A DNA stretch of 52,500 nucleotides, from the NCBI GenBank assembly GCA_009760855.2, contig WPIO01000092.1:817501-870000 (forward strand). Reading direction: 5' to 3'. This DNA comes from Cristatella mucedo. Its lineage: Eukaryota; Bryozoa; Phylactolaemata; Cristatellidae. Position numbers and translations under genes: made by a program. How positions within the stretch are numbered: position 1 is the stretch's first letter; each line of letters begins with the position of its first letter. The notes under the pieces were generated by a model. It was given only the letters and a program-made list of their open reading frames with translations. It searched no databases and was not told where the DNA came from. Positions 1 to 10,991 of the stretch are shown here, piece after piece.

Positions 1-1667
1 TGTGCGGATCGCTCGTGCTCGAGTCATTGGACCAAGCATAAATGCATCTTTCCTAGCCAGTCTTTGGAGACGGTCATTTGTATCTAGCATCGGTTCAAAG
101 CCGGGCCAGTTTCAGCGAAGGCTTACAGGACTCTCGGCTTTTGAAGCATATAAGCTGTAGGAACTATTTCCAGAGGATTCGAAGTTGGAGGTTAGATACG
201 CTCCATAGTCTGAGGAGAGAGATCTGAGATACGAGAGGCGTGGTCTTAGAAGTAAGTGTTTCGCCTGCGTTGGCTAAGAGCAGGAAAATGAGGGCACCCA
301 AGAGTGAGTGACTTGACCTTGAGGTCCGGGAGCTGTTTGATGGATAGGCATCAGATTCACATCATCAGCATATGCCGCCGCCAATCTAGGCTTCGCTTCG
401 CGGTCGTTCGTCGACGGAACAACAGGCTCAATTCTACACATTCCTGCCGAAACTCAATCGCTGGAATGTTTTTCATTCGGCGCCATCGTGAAGACTTAAC
501 GCAATAGGCGTCTGAAAATGCCCCGAAAGGTTGCTAGGTCTGCCCAACGCGTCGTGGCCTACTAATAAAATCGCATACCACTCAATGCAATCGTTCCAGT
601 GCCTCCCAACGTAGCAGCCAGCCGCCAAAAAACTTCTTGCAGAAGCTGAATTATTTTGAACGCACGTTCAAAATCAAGTGTCATATGGCACTGAGCGCAA
701 CATGCTGCTTCGCAATTCCCGAAGTAAAGCCGTTCACTCGTGGCCCGCCTTGAATCGCGAACGAAAGTGCTGCATGTGAAGGGCTTCGCCAATATTTTTG
801 GGCGACGGGGCTTTCCAGGTATTGGATCGGCAACGCTTTCGCATTTGAACGGAGAAAGAAGATTTTAAGGAAGAAGATTTTGGGACACCCAGACATTCGG
901 CGTCGAATGTCCGTTGAGTATCGGGTGCTCAAAACGCACTCAGCCTCTTGAGAAGCTCTACACCAGCTGAACTATCGTCGCGATTAAGACAGCCAAGGCA
1001 GGAGCCAGAATTAAGGTCGTAGCATGCAGCCAGGAATGCACCAAGAAGTCATGACGCGATCATTTCGAAGGCAGTTAATGGTCAGATGGCTGAAAGGTTC
1101 GTCAGATGGCTTGTCCTGCCAAATTTACGTGACGAGTCTTACTTCTGTCCTGCTTCTTCGGTCCTACTTGCGTGCTACTTCGGTCTCCCTTCCTGTAGGA
1201 GTTTTACGCAGTCAGTCATCCTCAAAGTCTTGCTTCTTACTAGCTCCGCTCCGAGAGTGACCATATCGTGGGAAAAGTGCTTTTGTGAGGGACGTAGGAA
1301 ATGACTCTGCGCGATGCACCTCGTAGTGAATTTGGCAACCCTTCTGCGATTGCGTTTATCACCCACCGTCTCAGTATCCTACTCTGACACTATGAGCACC
1401 TTGCGTCCGATAAACAGGGACTCTCGTGGAGCGCTTTGATGATTTCGCTTCTGGGGTCGTCTGCCTTCTTTTCAAAGCGATCGAGGACGGGTTTTTTTCA
1501 GTCGTGCCCGAATCTTGGACAAGAAGTGGAACTACGTTTAGGTCCTGAGCCTTTGTAAAGTTTTCCCTGCATCTTGGACCACCGCCCGCCCGCCCTCCCC
1601 CGCCCCCCCCGCACTGTCGACGGCGTATTCACCTAATACTCAAGCCGGACAGCAGTAGGATGGAAGC
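1..1667. other. No recognisable gene or repeat
   Basis: This stretch is mixed-composition DNA with only short open frames, the longest under 90 codons, and none has a motif I recognise. A C-rich run lies near 1580-1611. No SINE head, LINE tail or microsatellite is visible. Unique intergenic or intronic DNA is the likeliest reading. Confidence 0.5.
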
Positions 1668-1750
1668 ATGACAAATGTTAAGTGCCAAGTAAGAGAATAA
1701 GTTCTCTGAGGGCGCTATACAAATATATTATTATTATTATTATTATTATT
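1668..1750 (+). mobile_element. LINE-A 3' end remnant with (ATT)n tail
   Basis: The segment keeps the terminal signature of LINE-A, 'aagtgcc' then 'gttctctgagggcgctata', followed by about nine ATT units. It has no coding part, so it is a very short 5'-truncated copy. Its end ('gcgctatacaaat') is slightly closer to the SINE2 tail than to the longer LINE-A copies. It could therefore be the end of a SINE2 copy that lost its head. Confidence 0.7.
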
Positions 1751-1935
1751 GTGAGACTCGCCGTGTGAGCACGACTTATCGGCGCCCCCATCCGGTCAGT
1801 CCAGAGGAAGGCCGAGCGGACAAAAAGGCGCTGCGAACTGCAGCTGGACAAAGGGCTCGGCTCGGCGACGCTCGACGAGACGTGAGCGCACGCTGAGCTT
1901 TATAGCATAATTCCTTATAATTTATAAAATCTAAT

Positions 1936-1944
<9 letters not shown>

Positions 1945-1994
<50 letters not shown>
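1945..1994. repeat. (AT)n microsatellite
   Basis: About 25 uninterrupted AT units lie inside a locally AT-rich stretch (1905-2045) that also holds two 'tagcataatt' repeats. No transposon signature adjoins it. Confidence 0.9.
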
Positions 1995-1997
<3 letters not shown>

Positions 1998-2059
1998 ATA
2001 ATAATATGATACATAATTTATAGCATAATTCTTTATAGCATAATTCCTGGAGATGGATT

Positions 2060-2560
2060 CGTGTTTTGCGCAATGGCTGCCGCACTAAGTAGCACGCAGT
2101 GCTGTTGTCAGCGCAGCGCCTCCGCTGCCCGAGTGAAAGAGCCTCCTCCGAGCTGCGACGAACCGCGCGACTCGCGCATAGACCTGCGTACGCCCAGTGA
2201 GCGGCGTTCCCAGCGCTCTCGGCGCTAGCAGCCGACTGCCCAATTGTGGGGTGAGCTATGCTCGACCCCGTCCTCCCCGTCCCCAGGAAACAGCTGCTCC
2301 TGCCGATTGCGAGCGTTTTGAATACTTTATATTTTTAGGCTTCGCTGTAATTCAATTTGAGCGCATTCTTCGCGTTCGGATCGCTGCTGGCGTCGGCTGC
2401 TGACGGCGCAGACGACGAGCGGATCGAGCGGATCGAGCGCAGCCTCCGGTCACGTGGCCAGAGAGGTTTCGATTTCCGTCGAGCGCTTAAGCCGCGTCGC
2501 GTCGCGGCCATTTAGTGGCTGAGCTCTGCTCCTTAACACCCACGTCCCTGTTTTGAGCGG
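2060..2560. promoter_or_regulatory. GC- and CpG-rich segment upstream of the CAG tract
   Basis: Base composition shifts from AT-rich to GC-rich with frequent CpG, for example 'gcgcagcgcc' and the repeated 'gatcgagcg' near 2418-2438. It lies directly upstream of the (CAG)30 tract. A CpG-island promoter or 5' exon is possible, but no TATA box, start codon context or splice site is decisive. Confidence 0.25.
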
Positions 2561-2630
2561 GAAAATGGATTCGCAGCTCGGCCAGTCAGCCGCCGGGCCA
2601 GTCAGTCGAGCGGCCTGGCAGGCTAGGGTA

Positions 2631-2632
<2 letters not shown>

Positions 2633-2722
<90 letters not shown>
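2633..2722 (+). repeat. (CAG)30 trinucleotide repeat
   Basis: Exactly 30 uninterrupted CAG units can be counted, ending before 'ctccag'. In the frame of an ATG at 2565 (context 'gaaaATGG') the tract reads as polyserine (AGC) and the frame stays open to about 2861. On the minus strand it reads as polyleucine. Both open frames are mainly a consequence of the repeat, so translation is unproven. The repeat ends about 130 bases before a LINE-B tail. Confidence 0.95.
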
Positions 2723-2723
<1 letters not shown>

Positions 2724-2850
2724 TCCAGTGGACTTAATTGCACGAGAGCAGAGCACTGCGGCGACGTCGAGGGCGTGCTCCCCGCCAGCTCCTCACGCCT
2801 AGAGCGACTGAGTAGCTCAATAAAACGTAATAAAACGCCCCCTCGCAACG

Positions 2851-3556
2851 CCATAATGTAATGTATCTCCGTCTGTAACTTCTCAAAGCCATAAAGACCA
2901 TGTGGGTGTTACGCAGGAGAGTTTTTTATAGCGCACCCACAGCCTAAGCGGCTTACGTAATGGCTCACTGGGTAAGGCGGTTGCTTTTCACGACCTCAGC
3001 CCCGAGGTCGTGGGTTCGAATCCTTTATCGCCACCGCAAGCGGTGGTGGTGGCCTCTCTGTTGTAGGCTCTTCTGTCGCTATACAACAAGAGGCTGCTAA
3101 ATCAGCTAGTATTTTCGGTACGCATTCGCTATCCAACAGGCTTCGTCTCACGCAACAGAGAGAAAGTGAGAAGCATAGCGGAGTCAGGAGAGCAGTTGAG
3201 GTGGTGAGTAGCGTGGAAGCTGCAGCTCAGGACCGCTGAAAAGGATGAGCCATAGTCGGCAGCAGGAGAGTAGTTGTCGTTGCGTAAGAATTGTGGAAGC
3301 GAGTTCCACAGTCTAGGACCTGCAGAGCTAAAGCTTCTCTGTCGCCAAAAGGTCTTTAAGCGGAGAAATGGAACAGCAATTTTCTTGTCCACACAGGACC
3401 TGAGGGCGCGAGTTGGCTGAAACTGATGCAGCAGTTAAGCTAGGTACGAAAGAGCCAAGCCGTGGAGGGCCTTGTGGGTCAGCATAAGAACTTTGCTCTG
3501 TATCCGTTGCTCAACTGGCATCTATCCTAGCTCTTTTAGCAAAGGACGTGCCTCGG
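2851..3556 (-). mobile_element. LINE-B 3' fragment, interrupted by SINE1
   Basis: On the minus strand this is the C-terminal coding end and 3' UTR of a CR1/L2-like retrotransposon. The peptide contains RLWNSLPQFLRNDNYSPAAD followed by NCSPDSAMLLTFSLLRETK, which closely matches the other LINE-B copies here. The 3' tail is a pentanucleotide 'taatg' run at 2853-2866. The reading frame has frame breaks and the 5' part is absent. A SINE1 copy (about 2957-3114) splits the 3' UTR, so this LINE copy was in place before the SINE arrived. The polyadenylation-like tail and orientation agree with the copies at 47482-47771 and 48065-48845. It is a dead, 5'-truncated copy. Confidence 0.85.
2957..3114 (+). 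mobile_element. SINE1 copy 1 (tRNA-derived head)
   Basis: The head has an A-box-like 'tgggtaaggcgg' (2969-2980) and a perfect B box 'ggttcgaatcc' (3013-3023). Between them lies an inverted repeat (cgacctc / gaggtcg), which resembles the long variable arm of a class II tRNA. The body continues 'atcgccaccgcaagcggtggtggt' with one shorter segment, then 'ttctgtcgctata' and a 'gctgctaaatcagctagtatttt' end. This copy lacks the 'tgcggtgggcga' segment present in copies 2 and 3. It is inserted in LINE-B sequence. No clean target-site duplication is visible. Confidence 0.85.
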
Positions 3557-3667
3557 CATGCAACAGCCGTCGCATTTACCAAGTCTAATATGAGCTTATA
3601 AGTTTATTAGTGACCATCAGAAAATTCATAATGTTTATACTGCACATGTCATTGATGGAGCGTAAAT

Positions 3668-3830
3668 GCTGGTTTGGCTGAGTAGTTAAGGCGCTCGCCT
3701 GGAACCAAGGTCAAGGTGAATGTAGCTGCCGACCGAGGTCGTGGGTTCAAGCTCGCTGCACATCCAAAGCGCATGAATAGACGTCGAGTTTGCTGAGGGT
3801 GCTACGCGAATTTTTTTTATTTATTTATTT
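3668..3830 (+). mobile_element. SINE2 copy 1, long subfamily
   Basis: The head 'ggtttggctgagtagttaag' followed by 'gcgctcgcct' is A-box-like, and 'gtgggttcaagctc' is a degenerate B box. Extra sequence 'ggtcaaggtgaatgta' sits between the boxes and defines the long subfamily. The 3' part 'aagcgcatgaatagac..tgctgagggtgct' is the LINE-A-like tail, followed by a (TTTA)n end. The copy is old, judging by substitutions relative to copies at 34.7 and 38.0 kb. Confidence 0.8.
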
Positions 3831-3994
3831 AACTGAGCGCCAAGCCCGAGTAAGCCGAAATGGACGACAAGCCGATCGACCGCACCACTCTCTCTGTCGC
3901 ACCGACGCTCGACAGAATGACAATAGTAACTACGACAACTATGCTGAGCAGCAGGCTTAGAACCGAGAAGTCTAAGTAATTCTCTAGGCGCCAA

Positions 3995-4360
3995 AATTAT
4001 AACAATAATGCATTTGATGTAGCGCCCTCGGAGAACTCAATCATTCTGGGCACTCTACATTTGCTACAAAGGAAGCACGGTCGAATAGTTAGTGGTCGCG
4101 TGCTCAATATACTACAGGGATAACATGGTTAGGGGGTGACGTGCACAGGGTCAGCATGAACTGTGGGGTTAGTGGCAGCATGCACAGTGTCAGCACGCAT
4201 AAGCACATAAAGGACGAATCACAGGGACCCACTAGAGTGCTGTCATTACTAGAGGGATTTTTAGTTTCTTTTTTATGTGGACAAGTCAGGAGATGTCATG
4301 ACGCAGGTCGGAGTGAGTTTCAGGCAGCGGAAGCCTACGTAGCTGTGAGCAGGCAGACGT
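3995..4360 (-). mobile_element. LINE-A 3' end, minus strand
   Basis: Read on the minus strand it runs from the C-terminal coding end (near 'ctgacttgtccacat', equivalent to the TTFK segment of other copies) through the 3' UTR. The 3' UTR carries 'gtgggtccctgtgattcgtcc', 'gtgcttatgcgtgctgaca' and 'agttctccgagggcgct' before a short ATT tail. It matches the copies at 26.2-27.1 and 46.4-46.7 kb in order and spacing. Most of the element is missing at its 5' side. Confidence 0.85.
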
Positions 4361-5131
4361 GACTCAATGGAGCACCTTTCTCAGTGCCAGAGCTGCAGCG
4401 GCACGTGGGCTAAGTTTCTAAAGAGGATTTCACAGCTTCAAGATCGCTCAGAGGGAGCAGTGAACATGGGAGGAATGAAAGCCTGATGGGAGCCTGTTTC
4501 CTTCGCCGAAAACGCAAAAGCGAGCGCTTTACCGAAATGGTTCGCAAAAGAAAAAGAGTATGCCATTCGGAGCGGCAGCGAACCCGACGTCGGCTTGCGC
4601 AGATCCACGGGGGCACAAGGCTGCTGCTGCCGGCGAAACTTCGGGCGAAAAATCCTCTCCTCCCAGTCTTCTCCTCCCAGCGCTCATGCGTCGCGACTGA
4701 GCGAAGAGAGCTGGCTTCCGCTTCGGTCTGTGCAGCGGCGCAATGCCCGTTTTAGGAAAGTTTTTTTTCGTAACGCGCCTCGCGCCGGCGACCAATTGCC
4801 TTCGCGATCATTTTTCCAGCAGCCGCGAGAAAGCAGCAGCAGCGATTAATAAATCCTGACGCTGTATCCTTTCGCTGGCGAAGTATCCTGCAATAGAGAA
4901 ACGAGGACCGTCGCTGTCCGCTCGATTTTCACGGCTACGAGCAATGCTCGCTCCAAGTTGTTTAGCAGCGCAGCGTTTAGCTAGCGCCATAATTACAAGC
5001 AACATCTCAAGAAAAATTGCTTTCGGTCACCTAGCCACAGAAGCGGAGGCGGTAGGCGTCCTCTGCAGGCGCAAAACGCCAGTTTTGCCATGGGCAAAGC
5101 GGCATTGCGGCAATCGTCCCATACAGTCCCT
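4361..5131. other. Unique GC-moderate DNA, no recognised gene
   Basis: Overlapping open frames of 65-90 codons occur on both strands, rich in Arg, Ser and Ala. They share no motif with a family I know. They look like chance frames. No repeat signature is visible. Confidence 0.4.
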
Positions 5132-5222
5132 GGAATCCCGGTGAGAACGCGAGGGAGCGAAAGGAATCCCGGTCATAATTAAACCCTTTGCAGGAATCCC
5201 GGCTGTAATTAAACCCCTTGCA
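5132..5222 (+). repeat. Short tandem repeat, about 30-bp unit, about 2.5 copies
   Basis: Two adjacent units start 'ggaatcccgg' at 5163 and 5193 and share 'taattaaaccc.ttgca'. A third, partial unit starts 'ggaatcccgg' at 5132 and then diverges. The local minus-strand frame repeats the peptide AKGLI/CKGFN accordingly. The function is unknown. Confidence 0.75.
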
Positions 5223-5539
5223 AGCCCACACCGCTGCAGAGCCATTGGGCCAATGGGCTCAGGTCGCGAGCCGCTAGAAAAACACGCCGGCGACATCGGG
5301 ACGGGCGGGCAGCTATCATAAATCACCAAAATCCGCGGCAATGACTGCAGGCGAAGACAAAAGATCGGCGGGAGGTGGCCGCGTAGGTTTCCGGGAGAGT
5401 TCGGATTTCAACCGCATTTGCGAGACATGTGGTCGCGCGCCACCGCCTCGGCGCCCGCCTGGAGCCTACCGGATACCCGAGGTTTCGGCATCGCCGACGC
5501 TCAGCGACCGCGACGTTCTGGGACGCGAGATGGGTGTGG

Positions 5540-5540
<1 letters not shown>

Positions 5541-5582
<42 letters not shown>

Positions 5583-5592
5583 CGTGTGTGTG
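5541..5592. repeat. (GT)n microsatellite with GC-alternating core
   Basis: About 17 TG units run into 'gcgcgcgcg' and then more TG. This alternating purine-pyrimidine tract lies in GC-rich DNA. The sequence is of the Z-DNA-prone kind. Confidence 0.9.
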
Positions 5593-5894
5593 CGGCGCGG
5601 GCGCGTGCGCAGGGGACGGGAGTAAGCGTGAAGTCTGGATTCGACCGCTTCCGGCCCAGCGTCCGGAAAAGGACTGCAGAAATTAAAAGTCCAAGCGTGC
5701 GGGCGCCAATGACTGCCAGCCGCTTCCGGTTGCACAGCCAGCCGGCCAACGCTCGTATGCGATACGTCGTCGCACTGGAACGAAAGGGGGAAAGGGAGGA
5801 AGACACGTGCTCATTCTTCAGAAAACAGCCGACGCCTGCAACGGCCAAAGCGCTAGCTTAAAGTGTCCCTGTTTTGAATTTGGGCATTTAGAGA

Positions 5895-6068
5895 GCCGCG
5901 ATGACACACTGGGGTAAGGCGGTTGCTTTTCGCGACCTCGGTCCCTAGGTCTCGGGTTCGAATCCTGCGGTGGGTGATCCTTTATTGCCGCTGCAAGTGG
6001 TGGTGAAAGCCGTAAAAGCTCTACTGTCGCTATACTATTGGGGCTGTTAAATCAGCTGGTATATTTTA
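5895..6068 (+). mobile_element. SINE1 copy 2
   Basis: It begins 'gccgcgatgacacactgggg' with the A-box-like 'taaggcgg', then 'cgacctcggtccctaggtctcg', then the B-box match 'ggttcgaatcc' and 'tgcggtgggtgatcctttat'. The 3' end is 'actgtcgctatactattggg' and 'gttaaatcagctggtat'. Compared with copy 3 it differs by scattered substitutions, and its variable-arm hairpin is weakened. Confidence 0.85.
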
Positions 6069-8225
6069 GACCGTTTCCACAAAATAGCCTGAGCATTAAA
6101 ACTCTGGCAGTTATCAATACAGGGGGCTGTTGCTGGCGGCCTAAACATCCAAAGAGCGGTTGCTTCAATGCGTACGACTTGGCCGACTCTACGCTGCGGA
6201 AAGGAGTTATATATCTGAATGGTTGCCTCAGCAAGTACTTGCTCTGCTGAAGCAAGCTGGATATCTATCGATCACACATGTGCAGAATGGTGTGAAATTG
6301 GGTGTTTTTGTATACACTTCAACAATCGCCGGCAATCTGACATCCGCCAAAAATCCGACATCCTTATCGCCGGCGCGAGGTGCGGCTGAGTCTTTGGGTT
6401 ATTTGATAGCGATGGCATTCATCCGCCAGCGTGCGTTCTACCGAGTCCGACTCCGAAAGCCCCGATAGGTACTTTTGTCTTTTTCAAACGAAGGCCTGTC
6501 GCTTATCGGCCACGATTTGGGGTAGCTGACAAGAGAGCTCTTTGGCAATTCCTAAATCGCGCGGGGAGCGGCACGCATCCTAAGCTCTCGCGGTTCAGCA
6601 TCTTGCATCTACGCCGCGCGAGGCAAATGTGGGAAAATTTGTCATTTTGCATGCGATCCTTCATGCGGAGTGGTTGCGATCGTGCTACTCTTGCGTGCGC
6701 CGTCAGACGACTAACGTCGGCACAAGTTCAAAGCCAAACGATATCGCTGACACCCGAGACTTTGCTCTCCTAATTGAGAGTGTAGCACGGCGAGCGACCG
6801 TCATCGCGCGTTCGAAATTTAGACGTCTGTCTAGAGTGAGTTCGGTCGGCACCATATATCCTGTTGCCGACTCCAGCACGTGCTCTCCCGGCATCATGCA
6901 CTGCTGCTACTTCTGTGCCACTGAAGCCTCGAGGACTACTAACATGACTCGCTTGTGCTGCCCACTTTCTCTCCCTCCGATGCGTCTGTGTGCGATGCAG
7001 CACGTTTGTTATCGTAAGCTAGCTGACAGCCGCTCGCGTAGCAACCACTTAATTTTTGTAGTTTTTCTGGAGTTACAGAGGAGATACTTTTCACTATCAC
7101 TGAGGCAATGTGGCATGTGCACAATTTTCCCGTGCTCTGCTATTGTGTCTGCACACTGGCGTGCATCGAATCGGGGCTCTACGACTGCCTATCCGAGCCT
7201 CGAAATGCTAGTCCTCTTAAGTCACGTGGCCACGAACCTGTGAGGTATGGCAGCCGCTACTCGCGTTGCATTGCTTCGGTAACTGCATATGTCCCGGAAG
7301 CGTTAAGCGTGCTCCTCGTAGTAAATCTTTGAAAACCCGCTCCTAGTTCCATCTACGAGCGCTGGAATTCAGTGCCAAGGCACGTGGGTGTCTGCTACTG
7401 CATTTTGTAAGCGTACTGGCGCACTTTGGGATAAGTATTCCTCGCGAAATCGCCCCCAGTTCTGCGGAAGAACCAGCTGCGGTGAGCGTCAGAGTGCCTG
7501 TCAATGATCATTCGCCATCTTTCCCTTGTGGCGATGAGACCGGCCTTGCCCTTTACCGCTGTGGGGTACAAACCAAATACAAGGGGGGGGGGTGCAGCAA
7601 AATAGCAAAATAGCTAGCCAGTGGCGTCGATCAGAGCTGCAAACACTAAAGAAAGAATCGAAACGCGAAGTAATTTCCGCACATGGTCATTTTTTTTAGC
7701 AGCAAAGCGCCAGGGCCGCAGCGGCAGGCCTACTTGCTGGGCGGCGCAGCGTAGGTTGGCGATCTGGTTATTGCGAGCCGGAATTCGTAATTTGTGGCAA
7801 CTGAGAGACATGCTGAGCTTTACACCTGTTGTAGGCAGGGTGCTAGAATAACCGCACGCCGACTTGCTGCACTGGTCCTCGGCAAAATATCAGCAGACCT
7901 CCAAGTAGGCCAATCGCTTTAGCGGCTCGGCGATTACAGTACCGTAGACCTTGGCCGTGCAGCCCTCGGCGTTCTTTGATCTTTGGCTCCTCGTCCAGCT
8001 CGATATCAAACGCACAATCCACGCACTCTATACGCGAGCTCAGTTATTACAATAGCTCATGCTGGCGCCGAGCAGGCCTACTTTTCAAGCAGCCCGTTGT
8101 TAAATAAACCTCGCCCGTCTCAAAAATCTCAACGCTTTTTGTCTCTAACGATGCGACATAATCCTTCGAAATCGTTCAGGTCTAAGAATGACGCGACGCC
8201 CTCCTTGGCCTCCGAAGCACGCTGG
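6069..8225. other. Unique DNA, no recognised gene
   Basis: The longest frame, 6629-7243 (+), opens with GTG rather than ATG, has many Cys and Arg residues and shows no domain. Other frames are under 80 codons. A run of 10 G lies at 7583-7592. I see no LINE or SINE motif on either strand. Host intron or intergenic DNA is likely. Confidence 0.45.
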
Positions 8226-8890
8226 GTTACAAGCATTCAACATGGCGACGGCAGTCGCTGGATAATCTGTCGCTGGATAATCGGTCTCCCTTTAATGCCG
8301 GAGCGAGCGTCTTCAAAAGCGTCCAAAGCCCACCGAGGCTTCTGGTCCGCTGTAGGAGAATAGCCGAGGTGAGTGCGAGCGAGCTGCTGCCAAAACAGCG
8401 ACAAAGTAGTAGTGACGAGCAGCGACCAAATGGGAGGAAGCGTCGAAATCGTCGTCGCCTGGTGAGCTGTCGTCGCGGTCGCGCCAGACGACGACCTCGG
8501 CCGTGGCGCCACTCCGATGGTTTTCGCGATGATCTTGCAGTGCGAGCTGGTTGCGCCCGCTACGCTGGCTACGCACGCGAGAGGCCACCTAGCAGGCCAG
8601 CAGATTCAAGCCAGGCGACGATCGCGAGCTCAGGAAGCGAGTGCGCCCGACAGAGGAGCTCTCGCGTGCTCTCTGCTCGAGCTGCGCCGCCATCGCCACT
8701 TCCGCCCTGTCGCGCCTCTCGCCGTTTCTCGTTGCTGAGCAAGGGGAATTTGCGCTGGTACGCATGCGTGAGCGTGGGAATTCAAGTGAAGACGCTTTGG
8801 TCCAGGATTGAAGGTGCTCGTGCCTTTGAGCGCCGACGTCGTTCGCTTCGTTCGCTCCTGCGGCGGCACATGTGCATGGCGCCTGGGTAG
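8226..8890. promoter_or_regulatory. CpG-rich segment with overlapping open frames
   Basis: CpG is frequent (for example 'gtcgtcgtctggcgcgaccg' on the minus strand), and frames stay open on both strands. The minus-strand frame at 8313-8588 contains EVVVWRDRDDSSPGDDDFDA, which looks less repetitive than its neighbours. An exon is conceivable but no family is recognised. The openness may be due to GC content alone. Confidence 0.2.
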
Positions 8891-9307
8891 AGGTCTAGTT
8901 CTCATACGGTGCTAATCGAACGCATTATGTTTGATGCATTTCTTTTTTTTTTAGATACCAACCGCCGGTAGGGTTTGGTAGAGGACCAAACGCTGGACTG
9001 ACTGCGCTCCACCTACGCAGTACCTACCATACACAGAGGTTCTCTGCAGACCAAGATGGCAGCTGGCAAACTCAGCTCACGCCCGCTGCTTCGACTCGCG
9101 TTCTCTGATCGGCTTCTGACCGATGCCGACGGCAAGCGGATTGAGAGCCGACTGGCGGAAAGCATCGGGACAAGCTTAGCGAGTGACAAACACTCGGGCA
9201 TAAACCGGACGCTAACCGCGACGATCCCTGGATCGTATGCCCCGCTGCCCCTCCTTAGGAACGTGTCACTGGTCGCAGGCGAGAGCCTGAGCGAGAAAAA
9301 ATATTGT
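8891..9307 (+). other. Small open frame beginning MAAGKLSS, unassigned
   Basis: An ATG at 9056 has good context ('accaagATGGCAGC') and starts an 87-codon frame ending near 9319, which runs into an AT-rich microsatellite. The peptide has no signal peptide, membrane segment or known motif. It could be a chance frame or a first exon. I do not call it a gene. Confidence 0.15.
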
Positions 9308-9391
9308 ATAAAAAAATAAAATAAATAAATACATAAAATAAATAATAAAATAAATAAATAAATAAAATAAATAATAAAAAAATAATAAAAA
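9308..9391. repeat. (TAAA)n / A-rich imperfect microsatellite
   Basis: Alternating 'aaataaat' and 'aataataaa' units without long interruptions. It could be the degenerate tail of a retroposon on the plus strand, but nothing upstream matches the SINE or LINE families here. Confidence 0.85.
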
Positions 9392-9459
9392 TTGCACTCG
9401 CCCGAAAGTAAACGATGGCAGGTAGCTAGCTTGGTGTGAACGAAAGGGGTACTCCAGCT

Positions 9460-10150
9460 CTGTGCCAGCCATCTGCGCTGCAGAGTTCACCAGTTCACCC
9501 GTAGCCCCGGCGGGCAGAGTTCTTCCGCCTCGCTTCAGCGGAAACAGGATGTCTTGTGACCGGCGCTCCGTTAGCAAACCGTTCGACTCAGCATCAGCAA
9601 GCGGCCAGACGCTACGGGGGGGGGGTGGGCGGAATTTCTTTCCCTACGGCAAGCGCATCCCGACTACTCGGATTGGCCCCCTACTACCGGGAGGAGGACT
9701 ACCGCAGGAAGCCCAGCTTTTTGCTGTCACCCTCTCTTTGACGCTACTTTCGGCACGCGGCGACACGCGTGAAGGTGAGGGAGAGAAACCGTGTCGCGTG
9801 GGTGGGTGGGTTCGTTCTCGCGGCGACGCTGCTTCTCCGTCCGCCACGATCCATGCGCGGCGTCCTATGCAGCCCGTCGCGGCGTTGCCGTTTGAGCGAT
9901 CTCGGTGCTTCCACGAACCAGTTGACGAAAGAACGCGAAGGGGCTCCCCTTCGTCCTATGGCGAGCGAGCGCACGCGATCGTTGGCGATGCACGAGAAAT
10001 TAAACGGCCCGTCGAGCAATCCGAATCCGGGCAGCAACTGGTAAGGCTTCGGCTAACGGGCGAACGAATTGGGGCCGGCAGTTCGGCACTTCCGTGGATA
10101 CGGCGCTGGGTCGACGAAACGTTAGAGCCCTTAGCGTAAGATCCACGAGC
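9460..10150. promoter_or_regulatory. CpG-rich segment with long overlapping frames
   Basis: A plus-strand frame stays open from 9462 to 10139 while overlapping frames of 60-97 codons stay open elsewhere, including the minus strand. That pattern reflects stop-poor GC-rich DNA more than coding constraint. A run of 10 G lies at 9616-9625. It is a candidate CpG island. No promoter element is clear. Confidence 0.25.
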
Positions 10151-10862
10151 GGAAGCATGAGCCGAGGTCAAGTTTGTTAGTCGCCATCGCGAGACTAGCG
10201 GCGGCAGCGCCCACGCTGCCCAGTCGCTGAGTCTGCATTTTTCGAGGCATAGCTTGAGATGAATGAAGGCAGTTGCACTTACAAACTAAGCTCCGCGCTT
10301 GCGGGTTCAGCTGGTCCCTTCCCTACCATGTAAACGAAAACCGTCTGCGAGCGGATTTTCGTAAACGCGCGTGCCGAGCAATTAGATTGGCTGCCGTTTG
10401 CCTATTTGCATTATGGGCTAATGGCATAGCTAGCTTCCTCGCCCTCCGACCCACGACATCAGTTCGTAGGCGAGTCGAGGGGATGATGGAGCTTGAGGAT
10501 GCAGCCCTCACCCCTGAGTCGCCTAATTCAACGGTGTCTGTGCTGTCGTTCGCTTCTCCGCGACCAGCACATTCCTCCCTTCCTCCCTTTTGAGAGCGGC
10601 TCTCGCGCCTAGCCTTTAATTGCTCATTTTTCCTGATAGTTACTGCAACGATGCTCGGTGCTGTCATCTGCTGGTCTTCGGCTTGACAAGCATCGTCACC
10701 CTAAGCGGTTGTTTGGGGGGGGGCGACGTGTCGCGGCCCGACGCACCTCATTCGGATCGGACCAAACGAGGACCCCGACGCCCCTGCTGGCTTCCCTACC
10801 CTACACCTAAACAGAGCACTTTCCGTTTCCAGTAGGAGTTCATCCTAAGTGCTTATAGATAA
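10151..10862. other. Unique DNA, no recognised gene
   Basis: Open frames up to 114 codons on both strands mirror each other and have no recognised motif. A 9-G run lies at 10715-10723. No repeat signature is seen before the SINE2 that follows. Confidence 0.4.
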
Positions 10863-10991
10863 TTAAATACAATTCATTTATATAGCGCCCCAAGAGAACT
10901 TAATCTCTATTCAGGCGCTTCACATATGCCACGGGGCTCGAGCCCTCGACCTCAGTCAGACCTTGGTCGGGGCGAGCACCTTAACCGCTGC
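10863..10991 (-). mobile_element. SINE2 copy 2, short subfamily
   Basis: On the minus strand the head 'ggttaaggtgctcgcc' is followed by 'ccgaccaaggtctgactgagg', then 'gggctcgagccccgtggcat', then the LINE-A-like tail 'aagcgcctgaatagagat' and 'agttctcttggggcgctata'. The extra inter-box segment is absent. It is one of the best preserved copies. Confidence 0.9.

Noticed and set aside
2565-2861. Polyserine protein encoded across the CAG tract
   Set aside because: The frame is open largely because of the repeat and ends in a LINE-B tail. No flanking domain is present.
2957-3114. Functional tRNA genes at the A/B-box sites
   Set aside because: All such sites belong to SINE1 or SINE2 copies. The acceptor and D-arm pairings are not intact and the same flanking bodies recur.
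4105-4135. Homing-endonuclease-like site ('acagggataacatggttagg')
   Set aside because: The text is the reverse of the ordinary LINE-A 3' UTR ('aaccatgttat'-type), so the resemblance to an I-SceI site is incidental.
6629-7243. 204-codon plus-strand frame
   Set aside because: It opens at GTG, not ATG, and shows no recognisable domain or codon pattern. Its length is within chance expectation for 52 kb in six frames.
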